This document shows positions 9,960 through 18,884 of a stretch of DNA of 30,000 nt, piece after piece. Position numbers and translations under genes: made by a program. The stretch spans positions 1,178,639-1,208,638 of the forward strand of contig NC_088297.1 of NCBI RefSeq assembly GCF_032854445.1. Reading direction: 5' to 3'. This DNA comes from Liolophura sinensis. Taxonomy: Eukaryota > Mollusca > Polyplacophora > Chitonida > Chitonidae. The first letter of the stretch is position 1. Every line of letters starts with the position of its first letter. The notes below the pieces were generated by a model that had not been told where the DNA came from, searched no databases, and saw only the letters and a list, made by a program, of their open reading frames with translations.

Positions 9960-10212
9960 TTTATTTATTTATTTGATTGGTGTTTTACGCCTCACTGAAG
10001 GGAATTTCTTTTACGCGGCCATCATTGTGGTGACCTGAGACCGGACAAGGTCAGGGGGAAACCTACGACCATCCGCAAGTTGCTGATAGAAATTTCCTTG
10101 CACGGCTTGAGAGGAAGCCAGTGTGACTCACAGCGGCTGCATTGACGGGAGGCTTCTGGGTCGTTGAGCTGCTCTGTCGTGCTAGCCCCCTCGGCGCGAG
10201 AGGCCCCTCTGC
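9960..10212 (-). mobile_element. SINE-B, inverted, inserted after block duplication
   Basis: Starts with (TTTA)n and 'ttgattggtgttttacgcc', then 'gggggaaacctacgaccatc', 'agaggaagccag' and 'ggaggcttctgggtcgttga'. It is flanked by the near-perfect 9-bp repeats cgaattcga (9951-9959) and cgaatttga (10213-10221). The copy 1 block has no SINE at the matching point near 6830, so the insertion is younger than the duplication. Confidence 0.75.
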
Positions 10213-10339
10213 CGAATTTGAGTCCCCGAAATGGCTTTATAGTTAAATAAAATATGCAGTTGGCTTCGAGACAGATTTGGTTATTTTATTAAAAGTTTAT
10301 GGATTTCCTGTGAATGGATTCTGTGATAGGATGGTCACA

Positions 10340-11525
10340 ATTACGGAGACAGAATTTGGTGTCTTATGGAACATTCTCGCACAGATCTTGCTGTAGCCTT
10401 ACCTCTAGCATCGTGTCCATTTTCTGATGAGCTATAGTTTGTGGTTTTCTGTATATGTCCTATGTAACATTCTCACACAGATATTGCTGTAACTCTACTT
10501 CTACCACTGTGTGTCCAGTGCCTGGTGAGACGCAGCATCTGGATGTCTGTCTATGTCTGATGTAACATTCTCTCAGAGCTTTCGCTCTTGCTCTACTTCT
10601 AGAATGGTGTGTCCAGTCCCTGATGAGACGTAGCTTGTGGTTGTCTGTCTATGTCTTATGTAACATTATCACACAGACCTTACTGTAGCTCTATATCTAG
10701 AATTGTGTGTCCAGTCCCTGATGAGAGGTAGCGTGTGGATGTCTGCCTATGTCTTACGTAGCATCCTCACAGAGATTTTGATGCAGTGCTACCTCTAGCG
10801 GTACGTCCAGTCCCTGGTAAGATTCAGTTTGTCGTTATCTGTCAATGTCTTATGTAGCATTTTACATCTACCTCTACCTCTCTCCCTCTAGCACCTTGTG
10901 TCCAGTCCCTGGTGAGATGTAGCATGTAGTTGTCTGCCTATGTCTTATGTAACATTCTCACACATATCTTGCTGTAGCTCTAAGCCTAGCATCTTGCGTC
11001 CAGTCCCTAGTGAGAAACAGTTTGTTTCTGTCTGTCTATGTCTTGTGTAACATTCTCACACAAATTTTGCTCTGGCTCTACTTCTAGCATTGTGTGTCCA
11101 GTCCCACGTGAGATTCGGTTTGTTGAGGTCAGTATGTGTCTTCAATAAAATTCTTACACAGATAATGCTGTAGCTCTACGTTTAGCATCGTGTGCCCGGT
11201 GCCTAGTGAGATGTGGCATGCAGTTATCTGTCTATGTCTTATGTAACACTCTCACACAGATCTTGCTGTAGCTCTACCTCTAGCATCGTGTGTGCAATCC
11301 CTGGTGAGATTCAGTTTGTGGTTATCTGTCTGTGTCTTATGTAACATTCTGACACATTTCTTGCTGTAGTACTACCTCTGTCAGCCTGTTTCTAATCCCT
11401 AGTGAGATGGAGTTTGTGGTTGTCTGTCCGTGCCTTATTGGATATTTAAAGACAGATCTTGCAGTAGCTCTACTCTTAGATCTCTTAACAGCTTGTCCAA
11501 TCCCAGGTGTGGTGTTGCAATTACC
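10340..11525 (+). repeat. Tandem array, about 97-bp unit, about 12 copies
   Basis: The phrase 'tatgtaacattctcacacag' and its variants recur at 10463, 10561, 10659, 10757, 10853, 10949, 11046, about 11142, 11242, 11340 and about 11438, giving a period of 96-100 bp. Each unit also has 'ttgctgtagctctacctcta', 'gtgtccagtccctggtgaga' and 'ttgtggttgtctgtctatg'. The period is not a multiple of three, there is no shared open frame and no CRISPR-like spacers. A single diverged unit sits at 18090-18187 upstream of copy 3. Confidence 0.9.
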
Positions 11526-12192
11526 ACTGACCAACAATACATTAAGAAAATTAGCCGGTTGAATTTAACAAAAAGTCTCTTGTCTGAGAGATGTTAGAGT
11601 TTGTTTGCTACTATGACACAATATTGTCTAATATTTAACAATACATACTGTTAGTCTAACAAAATCGTTATGCTAAATTAGGCGTTATATTTAACAAAAT
11701 AATTAGCTGCAATAACAAAATACATTCTATCATCACTGAGATAACACCATTTCTGTTCAATTGATCATATTATCTGTTTGAAATTAGATTTATTCTGAGT
11801 GCATTGGTATTGGTACTATAGTCGTTTTTTTCCAGACAGTTGTTTATATTCAGCTGTCTGTAAAATCACACTCACTTCCAAAATTGCCTTTCTTTAGTGA
11901 AACGTAACAACACATGTTCTAACTTTGATATTTTGTATGTCTGTACTATACCATAGGGAAATGCAGTGATTTTTTTTCTAATTAACATTGTCAAACCACA
12001 TAAGCCTAGTTTCAACACCAAGAGTTCATTACACTTCATTGTTGTTCAAAATCAAGTGGCATTCCGAACAATGGCGTCAGCCGAGGCAATGACTTCCTGG
12101 TGTTCTTGTATTAGACGTGTAGAGCTTTTGTTGTTATGCAAATTGGACTGATTTTACAGACTTTTAAATATAAGCTTAAAGAAAGAGACTGT
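11526..12192. other. No gene recognised, probable intron or 5' flank of copy 2
   Basis: AT-rich. 11570-11760 has several 'taacaaaat' words. The last bases, 'ttaaagaaagagactgta' near 12176, resemble 'ttaaaagaaacagactgta' near 18597 at the matching place upstream of copy 3, which supports shared ancestry of the 5' flanks. The 61-codon open frame at 11966 has no recognisable feature. Confidence 0.4.
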
Positions 12193-12563
12193 ATTTATTT
12201 ATTTATTTATTTGATTGGTGTTTTACGACGCACCCAAGAATATTTCACTGATGCCACGGCTGTTGCCAGCATTATGGTGGGAGGGAATCGGGCACAGCCC
12301 GGGGGAAACCCACAACCACCCGCAGGTTGCTGTCAGACCTAGGCCGAACTCAAGAATATTTCACTTATACGACGGCTGCCAGCATTATGGTGGGAGGAAA
12401 CCGGGCAAAGCCCGGAGGAAACCCACGGCCATCCGCAGGCTGCTGTCTAACCTTCCCACCTACGGTCGGAGAGGAAGCCAGCATGAGCTGGACTTGAACT
12501 CACAAAGACCGCGTCGGTGAGAGACTTCTGGGTCATTACGGTGCGCTTGCGCGCTAACCAGTA
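12193..12563 (-). mobile_element. SINE-B, inverted, with internal duplication
   Basis: Full-length SINE-B in minus orientation: (TTTA)n, 'gattggtgttttacgacg', and a tRNA-like end 'gcgcgctaacc'. The 'actcaagaatatttcac...gccagcattatggtgggagg...aaaccc...catccgcagg' block occurs twice in tandem (about 12233-12330 and 12350-12445), making it about 110 bp longer than the copy at 14247-14509. Open frames crossing it are not genes. Confidence 0.85.
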
Positions 12564-12639
12564 GATCCTTATAATAATAACATTCTGCTTATGATAACAA
12601 CATATTTTTTATCATTTTTCATTTGGTATCATTTCTTTC

Positions 12640-12656
12640 TTTCTTACATTTTCCAG
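12640..12656 (+). other. 3' splice acceptor of copy 2
   Basis: A pyrimidine-rich tract (from 'tttctttctttctt' near 12632) ends in 'ttttccag' at 12649-12656, directly before the ATG. The matching positions before copies 3 ('cctag') and 4 ('ctcag') are also acceptors, so the exon boundary is conserved and falls at a codon boundary. Confidence 0.75.
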
Positions 12657-13199
12657 ATGGATTTGGAGATGTATACACAAAAGACGTGGACGGTGCTTTT
12701 CAAGTTCATGAACTTCAGTCAAACCGGCAAGTTGACGTTTGCTGAAGTCATTGAGTATCCTGTCCAGCTTCTACGTGCAGGAAAAGTGGAACACGCCTTT
12801 GTTTTAGCGCGAGCTTACAAAAAACACTGGGACTCCATCCTCGAAGTCCTTGGCAGACTCAAAGACGAGGCATCAGTGAGTCAGGATGACTGGGTTAAGG
12901 CTCAAACTATTGTCAGTAAACAGGATTGGTACCTCAGAGAGTTTATACCAACTGCTACAATGGCTTTTTTTGACATTATGGACATAGACAAAGACGGCAC
13001 AATTAGTTTCGCGGAGTGGCGGGAGTACTACACGATGCAAGGAGTAAAAAGTGAGGAATTCATCCGCTCTACCTTCGCCAAGATGGATTCCAACAATGAC
13101 GGCGTGATTTCGCGAAAGGAATTCGAGCATGCCCTGAAAGTGTACAATTCAAGACATGAACCAGGGAATGATTATTCGTTTTTGTACACTCTTGACTAG
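12657..13199 (+). CDS. Sarcoplasmic calcium-binding protein-like EF-hand protein, copy 2
   Basis: Open 180-codon terminal exon plus stop. The product resembles invertebrate SCPs (cytosolic calcium buffers, about 180 aa, four EF-hands) in length, Trp pattern and layout. Helix EF1 begins YTQKTWTVLFKF; its loop at residues 19-30 is degenerate (Asn1, Ser3, Thr5, Gly6, Glu12). EF2 (about 67-78) lacks ligands. EF3 (109-120, DIDKDGTISFAE) and EF4 (144-155, DSNNDGVISRKE) are canonical, with Asp1, Asp/Asn3, Asp5, Gly6 and Glu12. There is no signal peptide or membrane segment. The ATG at 12657 is taken as the start because it follows the acceptor; in copy 3 the preceding triplet is TAG, so the upstream frame is not conserved. 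The 5' UTR is probably on an upstream exon that I could not find. It could be another EF-hand subfamily such as calexcitin-like. The protein differs from copy 3 at 17 positions. Confidence 0.85.
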   Translation: MDLEMYTQKTWTVLFKFMNFSQTGKLTFAEVIEYPVQLLRAGKVEHAFVLARAYKKHWDSILEVLGRLKDEASVSQDDWVKAQTIVSKQDWYLREFIPTATMAFFDIMDIDKDGTISFAEWREYYTMQGVKSEEFIRSTFAKMDSNNDGVISRKEFEHALKVYNSRHEPGNDYSFLYTLD

Positions 13200-13204
13200 A
13201 CGAA

Positions 13205-13810
13205 ATGAATCGGAATGAAAGATGACCAAATGTTATATATACACGGCTGTGTATGCATAAAAGCGTACTTAAGGTAGTAAAATGACAATAAAACAACGTT
13301 ATGTTTACACCACTGTATCGACAAAATAAATCAGACAGACTCTAGGTGAGCAAATGCTTTATGGAGGCGGCTGTGTATACACAGTCCATAAAAACGTACT
13401 TAAGGTAATTAAATGTTATGTTGACCGCACTGTGTAGAGAAAAGAAATCAGACAGACTCTAGGTAACCAAATGTTATATGGACACGACTGTCTATACAAG
13501 TAAGTCCATAAAAGCCTACTTAAGGTAATAAAATGTTATGTTGACAGCACTGTGTAGAGAAAATCAATCAGACAGGCTCTGGGTAATGAAATGTTTATGT
13601 TGACACCAATGTGTAGACAAAATAAGTCAAACAGATCCTGGGTAAAGAAATAAATTAGGCTCTAGGTAATTAAATGATATGTTGACACTATTGTGTGTAG
13701 AAAATAAAGCAGACAGACTATGGTCAAAGTAATGTTATGTTGACAGCACTGTGTAGACAAAATAAATCAGAGAGACTGTGGGTAAAGAAATGTTATGTTT
13801 ACACCACTGT
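13205..13810 (+). repeat. Minisatellite of about 119 bp (with shorter units) after copy 2
   Basis: 'atcagacagactctaggt' recurs at 13328, 13447 and 13566 (spacing 119). Each is followed by 'aaatgttatatggacacg', 'acttaaggtaat.aaatg' and 'tgttgacagcactgtgtaga'. From about 13600 the units shorten to about 60-70 bp. Copy 3 keeps only part of this array. Confidence 0.8.
13287..13292 (+). promoter_or_regulatory. Candidate poly(A) signal of copy 2
   Basis: AATAAA 88 bp after the stop, the first one downstream. A second AATAAA lies at 13325-13330 in the repeat array. Not confirmed by a cleavage site. Confidence 0.4.
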
Positions 13811-14600
13811 GGAGATGAGTAGTCGCATTAAGTAGGATTCAAACTGGGCATTCAGCAGTATTCATGTTACTTTTATTTTTTTGTGTAGACGAAAATCAGC
13901 AGGATTCACACTAAGTATTTACTTACGCGTATATCCATATTACTTTATTGTGTAGACGAATTTAGCGCTATTCCCATTAAGAATTAAGATGTATTCACGC
14001 CCTTATATTGTTTAGGCGAATTCAGCAGGAACCAGACTAAGTATTCACATGTATTCCTGTCACTACATAGTGAGGAAGAATGATGCAGGATTCACATTAG
14101 GTATTGATATACATGTATATCCATGACACTATATTTGTGTAGGCGAATTCAGCAGGATTTACACTAAGTATTCAGATGTATTCATGTCACTATGTAGTGT
14201 AGACAAATTATGTAGAATTCACACTCATTATTCAGATGTATCCATGGTATCCGTGGCCTTCGTGGCTCAGTTAATTAGCGCGCTACCTCAGCGTAATGTC
14301 CCCGGAGCCTCTCACCAATGCGGTCGCTCTGAGTTCACGTCCAGCTCATGCTGGCCGTACGTGGGAAGGTCTGTCAGCAGCCTGCGGATGGTTGTGGTTT
14401 TTCCCCGGGTTCTGCCCGGTTTCCACCCACCATAATGCTGGCCGCCGTCGTATAAGTAAAATTTATTTGAGTACGGCGTAAAGCACCAATCAAATAAATA
14501 AATAAATAAATGTATCCATGTCACTGTATAGTGTAGACGAATTATGCAGGATTCACATTCAGATGTATTCGTGTCTCTGTTTTGTAAAAAAAAAAATAAA
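13811..14600 (+). repeat. Minisatellite of about 75-85 bp after copy 2
   Basis: Repeats of 'tgtgtagacgaattcagcag' plus 'gattcacactaagtattcag' plus 'atgtattcatgtcactata', with spacing that varies. It is interrupted by SINE-B at 14247-14509. The same unit follows copy 3 (about 19540-20170) and, in relic form, copies 1 and 4. Confidence 0.8.
14247..14509 (+). mobile_element. SINE-B, full length, plus orientation
   Basis: tRNA-derived head 'ttcgtggctcagttaattag' (A-box) and 'ctctgagttcacgtcc' (B-box-like), a body with 'gtttccacccaccataatgc', and the 3' end 'accaatcaaataaataaata'. It is flanked by the perfect 11-bp target duplication atgtatccatg at 14236-14246 and 14510-14520. It sits inside the minisatellite and is absent from the copy 3 array, so it inserted after the copy 2/3 duplication. 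Confidence 0.9.
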
Positions 14601-14964
14601 TTTATCCTCATTAACTATGTCAGTATTAAGAAGACTATACATATGGAATTCACTTTTAAGCTTCTAATGAGAGCATTTCATTCTACTGAGTAGGTAGTTC
14701 AAATTCTCCCTGGATATTCAACTGTGAAGTGGAAGGTTTTCTTATGGCATTTGCTAGTGTGATGTGTGCTCATAAAAAAGCAAGCTATTCCACCAATAAA
14801 TACTAAGGTTTGTGTGTGACGTGACTGACAATGTCTTTCATATTGCACACCTTGGACTTCGAGGCATTATTTCAATGAAAAACAAATCACACAGAAGTGA
14901 AAGGTAGTTTGAGATATCTAATGGCAGGGTAAGTTGGATTTGATTATGGTCATCCAATGGTTAA

Positions 14965-15720
14965 GATGGTGCAGACATTTAACATGTAGGGTAAAGTACA
15001 TATCGCCGCCATTGCTTTTAAAGTAGCTTTCTTTTTACCTGTTGGCAAATCTCGCATTAAATCATGTCAGGCGCGTTTTCACAAAGAGGTAAGCTATGTA
15101 TGGATCACGGCTATGGGGGAACCCACCACTGACTTGGTCGTATACCGTACAGCCATAGCTATCATCATTATCAAATTCATTCACCCGTGACGTAATGTTT
15201 GTCCTTAAGGCAAAAACAGGTCAGTGGTGCATTAACACCGTAAAAAACTTTATTTTGGTTATATGGAGAATAAACAGACGGATCGTTTAATTTTTTTTTT
15301 GCTGATTTGATCGTATGATACTGGTTGACCTTCCCACGTACTGCCCAGATTGTTTGAAACTACTTCTATAACATTGCTCTACTGGCGAACGAAAACCGGA
15401 AAATCACTCGAAACTGTTCCCCACCTGAAAAAGGTAAACTCTCCGTTGCATTTCTTGCAGATGGCATGGCTGTGTTGCTTATCTTCCTCACGTAGGCTTA
15501 CATATCCTTCACATGTATCAAAAGTAGAGCGGATTCCCTTGCTGTACATGTGTAAATGGGACGTACTCTCCTAGCACTCCGCAGCGCTCTCCATAGCATC
15601 TCGTAATGTTAAATTTAGCGCCTCTGCCCTCCAACAATCTGAGTCGAAGGAAAAGCAGCAATTTAAGCAATGGAGGTAAACAGTATGAGACCATATGTTG
15701 TTAGATAATGATACAGGTTC
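14965..15720 (+). repeat. Element Z, copy C
   Basis: Homologous to 20565-21560 (+) and, as reverse complement, to 1-525 and 1885-2545. It contains 'gtgcagacatttaac', 'acctgttggcaaatctcgc', a donor-like 'aaagag|gtaagc' at about 15086-15097, 'ctatgggggaacccaccact', an acceptor-like 'tttcttgcag' ending at 15460, and then a frame reading WHGCVAYLPHVGLHI at 15462 that stops soon after. The part shared with copy D is better conserved than the surrounding duplicated DNA. Function unknown. Confidence 0.65.
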
Positions 15721-16254
15721 TGGACTATGGAGATAAACGCCCTAGGGAATGAGAATAATAGAGCTGAAAAAAGAAAGTGGAATACAGATTATCAAAGATA
15801 TAATCAATAAGCATACCTATATAAAACGAAACAACCAATTCCTACTAGGGGCTATACTGCTATGATAACGAATGGCTGAGAACAGAATTGTAAATCAATA
15901 TACCTTTGAAGACGAAATGATAAAAAATACTTATTCATAAATAAAATGCGTGTAATAGATGTTGTAAAATGTGCTGATAAGCAGCAAGGAAACACTGATG
16001 TCCGCTGAAAGTTTGTTACCTGTGTATTGTTAGTCTGGAACTACATTTATTGCTCTGGCCACACTACTGGTAGGTAAGTGCGCATGTAACATATATAGAC
16101 CCACAAGACACTCCAAAGGCAGGGAAAATACCAGAATGATGTGTATGTATCAGATTAAAGAGGAGTGCAGATGGTGACCTATTCAACATGTTGAAAACGA
16201 CACTTTAATTTTTAGTTTATAGCCCGTCAGATAGGGAGAAATTGTAATATTTAT
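15721..16254. other. No gene recognised
   Basis: Part of the copy 2 block, matching about 21560-22190 once the SINE there is removed. It shows no open frame or element that I can assign. Confidence 0.4.
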
Positions 16255-16440
16255 TGATTTCATTTGGAGTTCGTACTTAGGATTATGTCACTTAGACGAC
16301 GACTGCCGCTGCCACAGTGAGAGGAGAGCGAGTAGAGTCCAACTACATGTCACTGAAAGACTTTCCCACATACGGTAACAGAGGAAGTCAGCATGAGCTG
16401 GACTATCTCACAACGATGACGTTGGTGGAAATTTGTGAAA
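16255..16440 (-). mobile_element. SINE-B relic, old
   Basis: Fragments of inverted SINE-B: 'atgtcacttagacgacg', 'ctttcccacatacggtaaca' and 'gaggaagtcagcatgagctg'. The same degraded copy is at 22195-22350, so it was present before the copy 2/3 duplication. Confidence 0.6.
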
Positions 16441-16714
16441 GATTAGAATAAAACACTCGGCCTCCTGCTTTATGGTTAAACAATGGCCACCCTCCGTCAT
16501 CAGCACAATACACAGTACTTTTAAGTCAACAGTGTATAAATTGGTTGTAAATTTCAGTCAGTTTATTTGTAAAACACATTTATTGGTAAATGATTTGTCA
16601 AGTTCTATCAGTTGTAATATGTCTTATACATAATATATTACAAATTTACAGCTTCACATATGTGAGTGAAATATTTACAGCTTCTAAATTTCCACTGAGA
16701 GCAGTGTCGACGGA

Positions 16715-16822
16715 GAAATACGGCCTCTTGTCAATTTACTTCAGTTTGGATTTTATTCTAACTGCCCATGTAAATGCATAAATAGTAGCATTTTACACCC
16801 ACTTAGCACCATGGCTTAAGCA
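16715..16822 (+). repeat. Dispersed repeat shared with 29603-29712
   Basis: 'gaaatacggcctcttgtcaa' and 'agcaccatggctta' match 'gaaatatggcctcttgtcaa' and 'catcaccatggctt' near 29603-29706, in the same order and spacing. Type unknown. It begins just where similarity to the copy 3 block ends. Confidence 0.6.
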
Positions 16823-17094
16823 AGTATTTGAAATACAAAATTAGGAAGGAATCATGCAAAGAGAAACAAGTAACTGTTTTGATTTCATGTTGAAATCACC
16901 AAGGAATGTTCTAGGTCAATGAATGAAATCAGTATATAAGGGGGGTATCACTTCAGCGTATATGTTATCAACAATCAATACATGTATCTCGGTAGCTGTT
17001 CTGTTGCAACTGTTTTCATGGTTGTACAGGGTAGGAGGTAGGAGACGTTTAACATTACACCATGATTTCCGTAATATCAGGTGGTTCCGTCAAC

Positions 17095-17520
17095 ATACAT
17101 GTAGACAACAAAAACAACAAGATCATATCACCCAGCAAGCAGAAACAGAAACAACAAAATCATTTCATCCCACAAGCAGAAAGAGAAACAAGATCATATA
17201 ACCCAACAAGAGGAAACAGAAATAAGATCATGTCAGCCAACAAGCAGAAACAGAAACAACAAGATCATATCAGCCAACAAGCAGAAACAGAAAGAACAAG
17301 ATCATATCAGCCAACAAGCAGAAACAGAAACAACAAGATCATATCAGCCAACAAGCAGAAACAAAAACAAGAATATCATACCAGCCAACAAGCAGAAACA
17401 GAAACAACAAGATCATGTTAGTCAACAGGCAGAAACACAGACAACAAGATCATATCAGCCAACAAGAGGAAACAGAAACAACAGGATTATTTCAGCCAAC
17501 AAGCAGAAACAGAAACAATA
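17095..17520 (+). repeat. 37-bp minisatellite
   Basis: About 11 units of 'gcagaaacagaaacaacaag' followed by 'atcatatcagccaacaa', mostly 37 bp with some of 36-39 bp. Well-formed units start at 17281 and 17318. The period is not a multiple of three, so the Gln/Asn/Lys-rich open frames over it (for example 17062-17421) are not treated as genes. Confidence 0.9.
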
Positions 17521-18089
17521 AAAAAACATTCCTCAAAGGTAGGAGAAAGTATAACTAAAATGGCATAAAATCATTTACTGTGCACTATAATTATTCAGAT
17601 ACACAGAAGATTGGGTCCAACAAAGGTCCGTCCGTTTTCGTTCACTCACAAAACTGGACCCCTTTAATATCTATTCACTATTTGTACTATTTGTGTATCA
17701 ATTTTGCGTGACCGGTATGCAAGCTTTGGGTATCCAGATCACACGAACGGGTACAACCACCATGAACCTTTATCATTATACAAAAAAAAGTTAATTTGTA
17801 ACACCTTGGGTCTGTATCATTTTTTTACATGTACAGCTCAGTTCTTTAGCTCGGTTTTACGACCGTTTGACGGCCTTTTGCCTAACCAGCGGTGCACATC
17901 GGATAGAAAAACGTACTTTTAAGCATCAGTTAACATGAGTTCACGATAAAAAGCTAACCGCATTATACTTCTCGACACCTGACGGTACAGTTTATGTTTG
18001 GCGCGTTGAAATTCTACCATTACCTTTGAGGTTTGTGTATTTTCTGTTTTCATTTTCATAATTTATACCTCAATCTATAACATTTTCTA
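17521..18089. other. No gene recognised
   Basis: Between the 37-bp minisatellite and the single 97-bp relic. The open frame at 17704-17922 has no recognisable feature. Confidence 0.4.
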
Positions 18090-18187
18090 GCAGCGTGTCA
18101 ATCCCTGGTAAGGTGCAGCTTGTGTGTTTCCTATACCTTGTATATACCTTCTCACTCAATTCTCAATGTAGCGGTACCTCTGTAGCC
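18090..18187 (+). repeat. Single diverged unit of the 97-bp repeat
   Basis: 'cagcgtgtcaatccctggta', 'ggtgcagcttgtgtgtttc', 'taccttctcactcaattctc' and 'tgtagcggtacctctgtagc' follow the order of one unit of the 10340-11525 array. Its distance to copy 3 (about 700 bp) is close to the distance from the array end to copy 2 after subtracting the SINE there (about 765 bp). Confidence 0.65.
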
Positions 18188-18870
18188 TGCTTTTATTTTT
18201 TGCATATGTCACCCATATTTAGCTATTTGCAACTTTGTTCTAACCACATATTTGCGAAGCTATTGTAAAAGACATTACGCAGCAGTTGTCCAGCATGCCA
18301 CCTGCTTTTAAATACCAGTATTAATGACGTCCTCAGATTCCTTGCGTTCCTGTTGTTACCAAGCTTATGGAGCTCAAAAGTATGAATAAGAAAAGCTGCT
18401 CTGGCAATATTTTCCAAATAAAAATATGGAAGTCCAACATATGAATGTATTAATGAGATTGTACTGCGTGTTGCTACCAAAAGTCAAGTTTGGTAGTAAA
18501 TTCGATTGGTTTTAAGGAGAGCTGAATATTGATGATATATTAAAATGTATGTACATTATATGTATGTACACTTGAAATTTTATGTCGGAAAAAATTTAAA
18601 AGAAACAGACTGTAGCAGAGTGGCCTGTCCTCGGTGAGGTGTTGCGCTTTCCCCTAGCAGGATTTCTCCTCCCTAATATCTGAAATAGACCAGAAGCTTC
18701 TCCCTTCTTGAGAAGGCCTTAAAATTATGTAAATTTTTTTCATTTGTGGTATTTTTTTCTTTAAAAACTCACCAAAATATCTTTAGAGTGTATCATTTAA
18801 ATGCCTTTTTTACTTATTTATTCACTTTTTTGCTTACTCAATGTGTTCCCTTGGTATAATGTCTACCTTT
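18188..18870. other. No gene recognised, probable intron or 5' flank of copy 3
   Basis: AT-rich, becoming pyrimidine-rich toward 18880. 'ttaaaagaaacagactgta' near 18597 matches the sequence just before the SINE-B upstream of copy 2. The minus-strand frame at 18223-18480 has no recognisable domain. Confidence 0.4.
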
Positions 18871-18884
18871 CCCACATTTCCTAG

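Larger units (their letters stand above)
8164..10310 (+). repeat. Segmental duplication, decayed copy of the copy 1 block
   Basis: Partner of 4548-6975. It carries the exon relic, an internal deletion, a local tandem duplication at about 8915-9330 and a SINE-B inserted at 9960-10212 that the partner lacks. No functional gene is seen. Confidence 0.7.
12657..16715 (+). repeat. Segmental duplication, copy 2 block
   Basis: Repeated in direct orientation at about 18885-22635: exon, minisatellites, 'ggtagtt.aaattctccctgg' (14690 and 20270), 'tgtgtgtgacgtgactgacaa' (14811 and 20391), element Z, an old SINE-B relic, and 'acaaatttacagcttcacat' (16640 and 22560). Similarity falls off after about 16710. 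The upstream flanks also share relic sequence, so the original unit was larger. Confidence 0.85.

Noticed and set aside
10340-11525. Possible CRISPR array or repeat ncRNA cluster
   Set aside because: Units are contiguous 97-bp repeats with mismatches throughout and no short constant repeats separated by unique spacers. The context is an animal genome.
12215-12520. 101-codon open frame just upstream of copy 2
   Set aside because: Entirely inside an inverted SINE-B.
12591-12656. In-frame ATG upstream of copy 2 giving a hydrophobic leader (MITTYFLSFF...)
   Set aside because: The leader is the translated pyrimidine tract of the splice acceptor. In copy 3 a TAG directly precedes the ATG, so the extension is not conserved.
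12873-13130. Minus-strand frames opposite the EF-hand exons (also 4654-4887, 19170-19385 and 24647-25006)
   Set aside because: Shadows of the plus-strand coding exon; the plus strand shows the domain, conserved frame and splice acceptor.
17062-17421. Gln/Asn/Lys-rich open frame of 119 codons
   Set aside because: Lies over a 37-bp tandem repeat whose length is not a multiple of three, so the repeated peptide is a frame-cycling artefact.
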